From Limnephilus marmoratus (Eukaryota; Arthropoda; Insecta; Trichoptera; Limnephilidae), in contig OU862907.1 of assembly GCA_917880885.1 (NCBI GenBank), positions 67,141,072 to 67,205,071 of the forward strand: a stretch of 64,000 bases of DNA. Direction: 5' to 3'. A program made the translations under genes and the position numbers. Position 1 is the first letter of the stretch. Every line of letters begins with the position of its first letter. Under the pieces are notes generated by a model. The model was given only the letters and a program-made list of their open reading frames with translations. It was not told the origin of the DNA and did no database searches. Shown one piece after another: positions 1 through 9,911 of this stretch.

Positions 1-16
1 GAAAAATGTAGCTTAC

Positions 17-71
17 CTCTTCTAATTGTGTTCATCAAACCGAGCGCAGAAAGGGACAGCAAATTTCGCAT
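17..71 (-). CDS. possible first coding exon of a gene leaving the window on the left
   Basis: On the minus strand an ATG at 71-69 opens 18 codons ending at a strong splice donor, G|GTAAGC (donor at 16-11). The predicted start, MRNLLSLSALGLMNTIRR, is basic and hydrophobic, like a short targeting leader. No family is recognised, and the rest of the gene would lie outside the window. It could be chance: an 18-codon open frame next to a donor-like hexamer is weak evidence. Confidence 0.22.
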
Positions 72-229
72 TGCACTCTGACGAAAGCGCGAAAATAATA
101 TTAGGCCAGCTGTTTTTAACCGTGAAATGACCGAAAAATACGGAATAAAATTATGAATAATTTCAAAATAATGCTTTAAATCCGGATTTCTTTGTTATTT
201 TCTTTTAAACAGTTTTTTTTAGTTAGGTA

Positions 230-2955
230 GGGTAGACTGGGTACGATTGAAACAAGTTATGATTGAAACATCTCAATTTACTCGAAAACTATAATACCTA
301 AGAGTGTGACGCAACAATCGAATCTCCGTCAGATCTGTAGGTACCTATCACCAGTAGCCCTCCAGCCGGCGAGTGATACAATCGTGCACAGGAGACATTA
401 TTGGATTTCGCGCTAAAAAGTAAGTAGTTACGAAATTTTTGTTTACGTTATAACTCATTTTACTCTCGCAGCTCGACGAAACTTTTTAATCCATTCTCTT
501 CTTTATCTATTTTAGAGTATTTGTAATGCATTTGCGCGGCGTTTATGTCTATTTAAAGGGCTTATTTTAGACCTTAAAGTAGAAAATGCAGCGTGGGGAT
601 GTTTGAAACAACTCGTGTGGGGATGATTGCAACGTTTCAATCATGACCATGTTTCAACCGTCCACACGGAGAGAAAATTAAATAGTTATAATGAAAATTG
701 ATCAGAAATTGAAATCATTCTGTCTTCGGTAATCTTGAATACGGATGATGAAGTCGATCTCATTCGACCGTAGACAACCTCACTTAACCATATAATAATT
801 ATATATCTTTATTGAACGAAATTTTTACATTCATAACTAAAAAAAGTTCATGTTCAGCGTTTTGAACCCTCGTACGTCACGGACAGACCAAATCTAAATG
901 TTTTAAGTAGTGCCGAAAGTGACCCAGTGGTAGTTCAAAACTCAGAGATTTCACGGCCACTTGAAACAGCTGTTCCACCTACTTTAATCTCAGTGATTTC
1001 GCAGCCAATTTCTGTAGGAATTGAAACAGTCGTCCACTCAAATTTTAGTACTGAATCAATAACATTTGTTACGTGTTCATTGAGAGGTTTGGTCAGTTTA
1101 ACAAATAATACGCTGCCTTTACCTACAGCTTCTGATCCTCTTGAGATTAACACGACCGAGTCTCTGATATCATCGTCACAAAATTATGTACATGAATTAC
1201 CAGTCGATTTTATTTCCGAAAGCAATTATTGCAACTTGTCCGTGCCTTCAACAAGTAAAATGTTTATACCAGAAAGCGTGCGACCATTCCCAAAAGCGCT
1301 ACCCAGGAAAACAACTACCAGAGGTTTGAAGAAGAGGAAATCCACTATTTACACAAACACTCCGGAAAAAGAATATATACGAACAGAAACCAAAGAAAAG
1401 GAAAGAAAAAAAGGTGCTAACATGATAAAAAAGAACACGAAGAATACAGAGAGGAAGAAAAAGAAGACTGAAACAACAGAAATATATCGAAATAACGCTT
1501 CGAGATCAGATAAACATACTTTTTGTTTAGTATGTGGTGAAGACTATAATTCTAGTAAGTCCGGTGAAATTTGGGTCCAGTGTATGATTTGTGAACTTTG
1601 GGCTCATGAAAAGTGCACCAAACAAGAATTACAGTACACTTGTCATAATTGTGAATCTGACTAATTATTGATGGTGTGCCTTGTAATATGGACGGATAAT
1701 TTTATAAATATATTTAATTGCGTAAGAGTAAGGAGTTTACCTAATATTTGATTACTCATCGTTTCATTAATGTTAATTTTTATAATGTACCTTAAGAAGT
1801 AGGTAGGTACCCCTTTGTTTTAGTGCCATTCTTTACACATAGGTGTTTTATTCGTATCATTCAAGTGTTCACTGAATTTTTTTGTAGGTAATAAGTCACA
1901 AGTAATTATAATGATACAGTACCAGATACTTACCTACTGATTGTTTACTTGTAATAGATACTATTTACTTATTTATGACCATTTTCATTTTTTTGTTTTG
2001 TTGGCTAAGCCCTTTGTTTTAGTATCGTTCTTTACAGAAAGACGTTTTATTCGTATCATTTAAGTGTTTACTTACCTTTTTGTAATTGATAAGGGGTTTA
2101 AAAAAAGGGGTTTAATGTTACTTCCAGTGTTAAGTACCTACCTACAATTTTTTTTCTTCTTTAAATAGATACCTAATATATACTTATTTATTAGATATTT
2201 ATGGCCCCTTAACCGATTATTTAGAGTTTTGTTAGTTCTAGAATATTGCGATACTTTGTAATAATATGATCTCACATCACAAACCACAGATACAATTATT
2301 TTCTATTTTTGATTTCTTAATTGTTGAATTTTACATGGAGAAAATTCTGTCGAGTCAGAGGTAAAATTAACATTGTTATGATTGAAACAGTGTGATGATT
2401 GAAACAAGCACTTTTGTATGAAAGCAAAAAACTTATTTTTAATACCGTTCTATTCTGTTCCAGGAAAATATCGCTGGAAAACTATGTTGATTATGCCAAA
2501 TACTCATAGTTAGTATAACTAAGAGCACTTAAACACAAATAATAAATAATATATTTAAAGTTGTTTTATTTCAAGACATTTATGTTTATAGTTTTTAAAA
2601 TACTTGTGATATGTTTAATCACTATTCATGATCTCATTGAGTACTGTTTTTATAATGAAAATGTTTAATATTTATTAAAATTACTCCAATTATTCCAAAG
2701 ATATTTAAAGTGTTTCAATTATCCCCACATACTGTTTCAATCGTCCACACTATGGGGATAATTGAAACAGATTTCCCCATCGTCTTTAAGTGGTTATTGT
2801 AGCTTACCTGTACGAGTTGTGGCCATCCGATAAATTTTATTTGATAACTAGATAGATCATAGATCATCTAGTATAAACATCTTATCCATAAATACAAAAG
2901 AAATATTACTACACCTAGTTAAGGTAAAAGTGTTTCAACCATACCCAGTCTACCC
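230..2955 (+). mobile_element. pogo-like DNA transposon, non-autonomous (DDE part missing)
   Basis: The ends are inverted repeats beginning GGGTAGACTGGGTA at 230 and ending TACCCAGTCTACCC at 2955, about 25 bp with a few mismatches. Each is flanked by TA (228-229 and 2956-2957), the target duplication of the Tc1/mariner/pogo superfamily. The only coding remnant is an exon with a C-terminal PHD finger at 857-1664. No DDE catalytic domain or CENP-B/HTH domain is seen in the remaining 1.9 kb, so this copy could not move by itself. The word TGATTGAAAC and its relatives recur about 12 times, mainly near both ends. Confidence 0.8.
857..1664 (+). CDS. C-terminal exon of a pogo/Tigger-type transposase, with PHD finger
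   Basis: The frame is open from 837 to the stop at 1664 and has no good ATG start, so it is better read as an internal or last exon; a TTCAG acceptor just before 857 is possible. The first ~130 residues are Ser/Thr/Pro-rich. A very basic Lys/Arg stretch follows. The last ~45 residues are a C4HC3 zinc finger (CLVC, CMIC, HEKC, CHNC) matching the PHD-like tail that follows the DDE domain in many insect pogo-type transposases. The catalytic domain that should precede it is absent. It lies wholly inside the 230-2955 element, so this is transposon rather than host coding sequence. A domesticated PHD protein is possible but nothing shows it. Confidence 0.65.
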
Positions 2956-3400
2956 TACTATGATAGTCAGTAATAATTTATGAGAATTTCACCAAAAAAA
3001 TCAACTTCTGACTCGATTTACTCGAAAACGAAAGCTCAAATAAAAAAAAATTATACTACAAAATCGACTCCAAATGTGATGAGGATTCACCAGTTTTCCG
3101 CTTGTACTACGAATTTTCGGACACGTTGTATATGAATGTCAACAAAAAAGAAAATTTAATGGCTGTTGTTTAACATATTTTCGCATTCAGCTCTCCCCAA
3201 GACCAGAAGCCAATCATTTACCAGATTACGCAGAATACTATCACTTTTTGATTTCCAAGTATAGGGTATAAGATTAAAAAAAATTAGGTCCTAAGTACGA
3301 AAATTATCTTTGAGCTAAGGATGATAAGTGGTGGGAGGAACTACTGGGTTCCTCTTTGCATGTCTGGTGTCATGATAATGGTCTATGGAAGTGTAGTGAA
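2956..3400. other. no gene or clear repeat seen
   Basis: AT-rich single-copy-looking DNA after the pogo element. No open frame with recognisable content and no terminal repeats were found. Confidence 0.5.
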
Positions 3401-3555
3401 GCCGCTGTCAACAATGTCACAATTTGAGATTGATATTTTGCAAACTATCAATTTTTAATTCAAAATTATTTTTTTTTATTGGTGCCCTTTTTTACTAATT
3501 TAAAGTACGCTCTAGCGTGTTTAAATCGCACTTTATGGAACGCGCGTTTTTTAAA

Positions 3556-3569
3556 GTTACCATGGCAAC
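3556..3569. promoter_or_regulatory. RFX X-box-like palindrome
   Basis: GTTACC-AT-GGCAAC is a full match to the symmetric X-box bound by RFX factors. It lies inside an interspersed repeat with no nearby host promoter, so function is not shown. Confidence 0.3.
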
Positions 3570-3780
3570 ATCAACAAATCAACAAAATGTGAAGTCTAAA
3601 TGTCAACTTTTAAATGTGACAGATTGCAAATTAATGCTTGTGTTTTTCATTTCCATGACAACAAGATATTGTGATGTCACATCACGAATTCATTAATAGT
3701 TCTTATTTCCAAAATTTTAATAATATAATTTAATAATATCAATATTTATCTTTTCAAAGTGTACCAATAAAAAAAAATAG

Positions 3781-3906
3781 CGTAAAGTATTCGTGGATAA
3801 CTGGTCTTTAAAACACTTGCTTTATTTCGAGCACTCGGCTACGCCGCGCCGTCGTGCTCGAAAAATCGCGCGTGTTTTAAAGACCTGTTTATCCACTTAT
3901 ACTTTA
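3781..3906. repeat. foldback hairpin of about 125 bp
   Basis: GTGGATAACTGGTCTTTAAA at 3794 is matched by its near reverse complement at 3874-3896. An inner pair, TCGAGCAC / GTGCTCGA, flanks a GC-rich loop. It would form a long imperfect hairpin and may be a small foldback transposon; no target duplication could be fixed. Confidence 0.6.
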
Positions 3907-4019
3907 ATATACTATTTCGAAACTCCTTCAATTAATGAAATTATTTGAATTACTCACATAATACTTTATTATAGATATTAGGAACAGATATTATATTAAG
4001 TACTAAATTTGATTTATTG

Positions 4020-4276
4020 TTCTTACGATATACAGAAAGAATATTTGTAATATATGAAAAATGGCAATTGTGGAGGGACTGGGAAGCAGGAGAGGGGAGA
4101 GGGAAGGCGAGGAAGGTGGAATGGGAACGCTAGATGGGAAGGGGATGCGGGAGGGGAAGGGGGTGCGGGAAGGGGAGAGGATGCGGGAGGAAAACGGGGA
4201 CGCACTGAAAATGACATGCAGGTGCAGGGAGAAACAATTTATTTCTTTGAATCTGGCATTTGGAACCAGCTAGTAG
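4020..4276 (+). mobile_element. Helitron-like fragment with purine-rich minisatellite (family H4)
   Basis: A G/A-rich tract (4072-4205, GGGAAGGGGATGCGGGAGGG-type units) is followed by GCAGGGAGAAACAATTTATT and ends AACCAGCTAGT at about 4276. The same order occurs at 16310, 27410, 38310 and, reversed, at 44029. The 3' hairpin is lost here. Confidence 0.55.
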
Positions 4277-4625
4277 ATTATAAAACGGATATCTTCGAGG
4301 AGGACTGTCTCAAACAAAATAATCTGTCTATATTCCAACCAGAAACAATAAATGATATAGGAAATATATTTAATGATTTAAGAGGTGGAATGGTGTAAGG
4401 CTTTGATGGAGTCACAGTACAAATATTGAAATGTTTTAACAAAATAATAAGCATTCCAATAGCCGGAATTATAAAAATATTAGGTTGAATGATGGAACAT
4501 TCCCGTCAGTTTTCAAGAAATCAATTTATTGTTATACCTATTTTTCAAATCTGGCAGCCCTAACGAAATATTAAATAATTGACCTGTGTCTCTAAAAAAA
4601 TTACACATTACATTGAAAGACTCCA
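4277..4625 (+). pseudogene. LINE reverse transcriptase fragment (5' part of RT)
   Basis: Reading through frameshifts gives an INDLRGGM.GFDGVTVQILK segment, then IIKI and a VIPIF-like stretch (the 'T-PIFKSG' block) and a decayed NRPVSL block. These are the first conserved blocks of a non-LTR reverse transcriptase. At least two frameshifts and stops are present. Its C-terminal part appears to resume at 5466 after inserted repeats, so 4277-5790 may be one broken LINE. Confidence 0.6.
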
Positions 4626-4639
4626 GATACTAATATCTA

Positions 4640-5045
4640 CAGCCTGTATGTCTGACGAATATCTACAGCTCATATGTTGAACTAATATCTACGAACTTCA
4701 GAGTGTTGACTAATATCTACAGAGCGTAGGTTGAACTAATATCTACAGAGCGTAGGTTGGACTAATCAGCTAAATGTGTCCAATAGTCCGATATTAGGGA
4801 TTTTTACATACATACTTACATAAATTAGGTTTTTTTTAACTGCATACGCAATATTACGTTATTCCAATATGCTATACATAATTGCAAATCCAACCTCTGC
4901 CAGTGCTGTAGATATTCGTCAACACTTTGGTTCTCATAGATATTCGTCAACAGTTTGAGCTGTAGATATTCGTCAACACTTTGATTCTCATAGATATTAG
5001 TTCGATTTTTTCCGTTTTTGGAATTCCTGTAGATATTAGTAGACG
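4640..5045. repeat. inverted array of a short motif (TAATATCTACAG / CTGTAGATATT)
   Basis: The left half has five copies of (GA)CTAATATCTACAG or GACGAATATCTACAG in one direction. The right half has five copies of CTGTAGATATTCGTC or CATAGATATT in the other direction. A ~140-bp unrelated centre separates them. The two halves could pair. It lies within a broken LINE. Confidence 0.7.
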
Positions 5046-5465
5046 CCTCCCATTGAAATGGATTGTATACTCAGCTATCGATCACAATTACGAATATTAG
5101 AGCAGAGCGTTAACATTTATAGCGACAAAATCGAAGCGAAAGTTGCGAATATGTTTAATAAAACGCGACTCGTTTAAAATAGAGCAAAAATCTCACGGGC
5201 ATAAACAGCATTTAAAGAAACCCTGTGAATTTTTCCATACATATAATTTGTTAAATAACTGAAACAAACGTGTTTATAATAATTTTTGGAGCATACTTTG
5301 CGATTTTGTTCTACCGAGGGAATTTTATATATTTTGTGCTTCGGCGCGGGCAAAGTCTAGATATTATCTTCAAGAATAACATATATTTTTTTAAGAGCTT
5401 TAAAACTTACGGTGTAAGGGAAATATGTAAGAAATCGGTAGAAATTCGGGTTGCGGGCCCTTAAA
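5046..5465. other. no gene seen
   Basis: AT-rich DNA between the motif array and the LINE C-terminal fragment. A hydrophobic 64-residue open frame at 5270-5464 has no recognisable content. Confidence 0.4.
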
Positions 5466-5790
5466 GGTAATACTTAAAAAACATAGACTAACTGATACAG
5501 ACCAAATATTCAACAGTTGTGACGTACTAGATATACGCCAATTATACGTTAAAACTCTACTAAACTATATTTTCGACCAAAAAAACAAATTTCAACAATC
5601 TCAAAATATCACTAACAGACCAGTAAGACAATCGTACAAAAATATTAATATATGAATACATACAAGCTTTGGACAAAGGCACTATAAATATCATGCTATA
5701 AAAGCATTCAACAGTCTTACCCTTGAAAATAAAATAGAAGAAAACAAAAATAAATCCACACTCAAAATTAAAAAAAAGGACTAAAGAACA
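5466..5790 (+). pseudogene. LINE ORF2 C-terminal fragment
   Basis: The + strand translates to TDTDQIFNSCDVLDIRQLYV, then an Ile/Lys/Asn-rich stretch with KAFNSLTLENKIEENKNK. This is the poorly conserved tail (LDIRQLYVK...YNSLP) seen after the RT domain of CR1/jockey-like LINEs. Stops and one frameshift break it. It fits as the downstream end of the RT fragment at 4277-4625. Confidence 0.5.
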
Positions 5791-5967
5791 AAAATACAAT
5801 ATTATTACCAAAATCTCATTACATAATAAAAATAAAACACATTCACGTAACACACAAAAACAAATATAAAACACATCATTAAAAAAATACATTTTACCTA
5901 AATTATTAATTTTTATTTTCAGTTTAATTTTAGCTTTTTTTTTATGCAGCATTTTTTTTAATGTATT

Positions 5968-6170
5968 CAAGGGCGGATCCAGGGGGGGGGTCATGGGGGT
6001 CATGACCCCCCCCCCCCTGGGCTGGGTCCAGGACCTAGGTGGACCTACTTTTTACTTGTATCTATTATTATCAAAATTAAATTATAACTTCTAGTGATTT
6101 GACCACGACTATGTCACCCCCCCCTGGAGCTGTGTGACCCCCCCTGGCGCCAAATCTGGATCCGCCCTTG
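5968..6170. mobile_element. hAT-type MITE, 203 bp
   Basis: Inverted termini CAAGGGCGGATCCAG (5968) and CTGGATCCGCCCTTG (to 6170) are flanked by perfect 8-bp direct repeats AATGTATT (5960-5967 and 6171-6178), the signature of hAT elements. The interior has G8-G9 and C11-C12 runs near the ends and no coding capacity. Confidence 0.85.
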
Positions 6171-6178
6171 AATGTATT

Positions 6179-6547
6179 ATGTATAAATTTTTGTTTTATA
6201 AAATGGATGCCTCAGCACAGGTGAGCTACCAAACCCAGTGAGGGCGACATTGCCAAACAATTTTATTGATTTAGGTGGCATTTCGAAATCAAAATTAATT
6301 AAAAAATTTAACTATTTTGTCCTTGATACTTTCAAAACCAACGGATTAATGTCCATCCCAATATCGAGAACCACTATGCCTCAACATCAATATTATTTTA
6401 AGATAAAGATTTAAGGAAATAAATCCTTATGAAATTACATCACACTAATCATCAGATTTGCATCAAATAAAAAATACGAGTGATTATATTGACTAAGCTT
6501 ACATTTACTTTTATTTTCCGGTTTTTAATTTTTTTTATTACCTATAT
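6179..6547. other. no gene seen; likely LINE 3' flank
   Basis: AT-rich, with no recognisable frame. It may be the 3' untranslated remainder of the LINE interrupted by the MITE. Confidence 0.35.
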
Positions 6548-7670
6548 AATATATATATATATAAAACAAAGTCGGGTTAGTTACACTATTTATAACTCGA
6601 GAACGGCTGTACCGATTTTGATGATCTTTGATTTCTTGGATTTGTCTCCGCTCCGGATAACAGAATAACTAATAAAACATCGCAAGAATTTACGAAAAAG
6701 AAAGTTATGAAGAAAATTAATTTCTTCATACATTTTGTATGGAACGAATTCTCACATTTTGAAAGAACTGCAGCAATATTGTGATAGGTATAATATTGAA
6801 CTGCGCGTGAATTCCAAAAATTCGAAAACGTTAAATGTCAATGCGCTGATTGTTTTGCACTTGTTCTTAATCATATAATGCTGCCCCTCTTTCTTACACA
6901 CTAAATGTCAATAGTCGAAAAGGAGAAAAACGGTGAACGTATGTCTGCAACCCCTCCAAAGGAAAAATACAATAATAATAAATCTCTGAAATGAAACGCA
7001 TTTTGTTTTACATAAGTTCCACACAGGAGGCCCTGAAGAAAATAATTTCGCTCAGGACCTATGTCATTTTAGGCGATGCTATTTGGAGGGTCTTTTTAAG
7101 GAAGGGGAGGATAGGAAGTTCTGTGAAGGAAAAAGGAATGAGGGGTGGGTAGGAATCTGGGGGTCAGTGTGTCCGGGAGTGACGGACTTATGAATCCAAT
7201 CCTCCAACTGCGGTGCAAGGCAATGAGAGTCCGGGTGGAAAGGTTAAAAGGCCTTCCTCAACCAGTATCTCTCAATCCGTCCCACCACGCAGCAGATGGG
7301 CAGACGCATTTGCCGTAAAGACCCGGACAAACTTCACCCAATGAACTCGGACACCCCTGCAAAATCACCAAACGTAGCGAACCACTTGGGGTGACCTATA
7401 GATGAGGTGTTGGTTATCCAATAAATGGTTCTCGGGGCGGTGGCACCCGTAACCGCCTCCCAAATTCCCGTAATTACGGATTTTTTGGTTTGAAATCACA
7501 AACCAAAAAATCCGTACACAATGACATCTCTGATACTGACAAAAACAAAACACGGACAGCTGCTCATCGATAATTGCTTCATTGTGTTATTTTGAATTTA
7601 ATAAAAAAACTGAATTTAAATCTACAGTTATTGTTTCTGAGGCGGTACGAAGTTCGGCGGGTCAGCTAGT
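6548..7670 (+). mobile_element. Helitron-like element, family H1, with an insertion
   Basis: It begins near the (TA)n run with AAAACAAAGTCGGGTTAGTT and ends GGGTCAGCTAGT at 7670, a CTRRT-type terminus followed by an A/T-rich flank. Most of the sequence is present in reverse at 21068-21750, including AGAGGGGCAGCATTATAT-like and TGCAGACATACGTTCACCGT segments. About 420 bp at 7020-7440 is absent from that copy and is family X1. Class is inferred from the CTAGT end. Confidence 0.55.
7020..7440 (-). repeat. family X1 repeat, inserted copy
   Basis: Reverse copy of a ~290-bp unit found at 16681, 47985, 51177, 54782 and elsewhere. Shared words include CACACAGGAGGCCCTGA, TGGTTATCCAATAAA and CACTTGGGGTGACC. 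It interrupts the H1 element. Confidence 0.65.
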
Positions 7671-8079
7671 ATATATATAAAAATGAATATATGTTTGCTT
7701 GCTTGCTAGCATGTATGTAAGTAGGTACTTATGTTGTTTCTGTATTGCTATTATAAGCAGAGGAAATGTTTAAAACTTTCAAAATACCTTCTTTCCACCC
7801 TCGCGATGGTTTCTGGATTATTACCATCACTGAAATATTACAATGTATCTGAAAAATTTTTTAATAATTAAAAAAAACTCGTACGAAACTATCAAAAATG
7901 TCACAATTTGAGCAGACCAAACATTTTGCAAACCATCGATTATTAAATCAAAATTCGATTTTCGAATAAACTCTTTAAATTAATGAATTTACTTGAAGTA
8001 CTCACCTATGATACTTACCACAATCGAATGATTTGAATTATACGTATTTTAAATAGGTACCATCTTAGGTACCGAATTT

Positions 8080-8560
8080 ACAATAATAATAATAATAATC
8101 TTTATTCCAGGATGTGGGGAGGATAGTGCAATCCCACACGTCCCATATAGTTATACATATTTATATATTTACACAGTGAAGAAATAAGAACATAAATAAA
8201 TAATAATAATAATACTAATAAAAATTAATAATAACAAAAATAAATAATCAATTATTATGCAGGGCGTGATCTTGAGTGCGCTCGGGCTCATCGCTCACTC
8301 AGGAGTGGAGCTTGGTGCTGGAAGGCTGCGGTCACCAACGTGTTGTCGGAGGCCATTAGCCGCATCCTGGCTCCAGTGACCCGGTGTCTCATCAGACTGG
8401 CGAATCCATGGAGTCCTAATTCTGTGAACATTGTTGAAGCGCTGCTATACCTGCTATGTAACTATTCATTATTGTTTTCTCTTGTAACTTCTCAAATACT
8501 TTACTTTTTCCACGAGTCCTCCAGAGTAGAGTCCTCGGTTTGAGACTTATTTTACCTTTT
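8080..8560. repeat. unclassified repeat with an (AAT)n tail
   Basis: Starts with (AAT)7 at about 8082-8102 followed by CTTTATTCCAGGATGTGGGG, which looks like a LINE or SINE 3' tail read in reverse. The GC-richer part at 8270-8430 has no recognisable protein. Class not determined. Confidence 0.3.
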
Positions 8561-8960
8561 TTTTTATTTTTTTTTATTTTTTATTTTAGCATATAAAAAA
8601 TAATGTACATTTAGATAATGTAATAATTTGCGTACATGTTCATGTTCTAAATGTTAATACCACCCTTCTATAGAAGCAAGAAGTACTTTCTGGATCCTCC
8701 GGCTAACTCAGCTCCCCGGGGCGAGGTAATCAACCCAGTAATATTGTTTTTAGGACTTCGTAAAGGAAACAATATATATAGGTATGACGGAGAGAGTGTA
8801 TTATAAAAACAAGGACATGGTTACAAATAGTGTCAAAACCCTGCCTAGGTTGGCTCTGTTAATATTGAATTCTAGAACGGTATGGGGGATTTCGTGGTAC
8901 GTTACTTGGGGTTCCTAAGGCTGGTGTTCAGTGTAGATCCGTGATGAGGAATCTCGCCGC
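8561..8960. other. no gene seen
   Basis: T-rich tract at 8551-8590, then mixed sequence without motifs. Confidence 0.4.
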
Positions 8961-9260
8961 CTGAGGCCCTTGGCCCAGGCAACGAGCGGAGCTGAAGTGT
9001 GGGCGGGAAAACGTGATGTCCAAGTCCTGGCCGTTCGGGAGCAGCGGAACCATGGGGTTAGTCCTCGGCCCAGGCGACGTGCGCGGCTGGAGTGTGGGCG
9101 GGGAAACGCAACGTCCGGGCCCTCGTCGTCAGGAAGCAGCAGGACCAGGGAGTCGTGGCCCGACCGAATAAGGGTGGTTAGGTATTGGTTGTACACTTGA
9201 CACAGTTGGGGTGGTGTGTCTCGCTGAACTTGCGAGATGTGAATCGTCCGCACTTATTAG
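8961..9260. repeat. imperfect GC-rich tandem duplication (~100-bp unit)
   Basis: GGCCCAGGC.ACG..CGG.GCTG.AGTGTGGGCGGG..AACG occurs at 8970 and again at 9070, followed both times by a CC.TCG/CCGTCGGGAGCAGC-like stretch. Open frames here in both directions are products of this repeat. Confidence 0.5.
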
Positions 9261-9269
9261 CGTCGCTTG

Positions 9270-9500
9270 ATTAAACAGAACAATGTTATACTCGTCGCGG
9301 TGTAGGGATCGCGACTGTTTCAGCTCGAACTTTCATGTGAGTACAATAAACGTCTTTAATCGTATACGAGGTTGCCACTTAATTGTCACTTGGTAAAATA
9401 GTTCAACATTGTACTTGTCACGGTATAGAAGTCGCGACTGTTTTGATACGGGAATCCACGTTCCCATGTACGGTATAACGTCTTTAAATATGATCAACTT
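9270..9500. repeat. diverged direct duplication (~125 bp)
   Basis: AACAATGTTATACTCGTCGC...TCGCGACTGTTT...ATAAACGTCTTTAA at 9281-9360 recurs in diverged form at 9403-9490. Confidence 0.5.
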
Positions 9501-9579
9501 CGACCGCCGCTCTCTGCGGTCAACTCTCTCGTTCACGCGCGCTAAAACAACTGCCGCCTCAAGCGCCTGTTACTCCTAT

Positions 9580-9911
9580 TTAATTCCAATCGTCCTCGGG
9601 TGCGCGGGGAAACGGGGTTTGTTTACTTCCTCCCTCCGTCGGTTTTGGGGAAGGAAGCGCGAGGGGTATCCGCTCGTCTTGTAGGTAAAAACCGTTGGAC
9701 ATTCTCATAATGCGTGATTTTGCTCCTTGTAGCTTGTGTGGTAGAAGCGAGGGACGCGGGGCTTGTTTATTTTCTCCCTCCGTCGGTCTTGAGGAAGGAG
9801 GTGTGGGGGGTTTCCGTTCGCTTCTAGGTAGGTAAAAACGGTCGTTTGCTTTCTTCCTCCTTAGGTTTTGAGGAAAGAAGTGTGGGAGGGGTATCCGCTT
9901 GCTTGAACACA
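9580..9911 (-). repeat. tandem repeat in the 3' region of the old LINE
   Basis: Three diverged units share TTGTTTA.TTCCTCCCTCCGTCGG.TTT and GGTATCCGCT.G.CT. They directly follow the ORF2 stop at 9912 on the minus strand, so they are probably its 3' untranslated region. Confidence 0.5.

Larger units (their letters stand above)
3400..3990. repeat. interspersed repeat, partly repeated at 7890-8075
   Basis: Short stretches such as ATGTCACAATTTGAG, TTTTGCAAAC.ATC and AATTAATGAA...TTGAA.TACTCAC occur in the same order here and at 7890-8040, with the middle missing in the second copy. This suggests one repeat family with an internally deleted copy. It has no coding content and the class is unknown. 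Confidence 0.45.

Noticed and set aside
5560..6003. 147-residue minus-strand hydrophobic protein
   Set aside because: Lies opposite a LINE C-terminal fragment and runs into the MITE; Phe/Ile richness comes from A-rich DNA.
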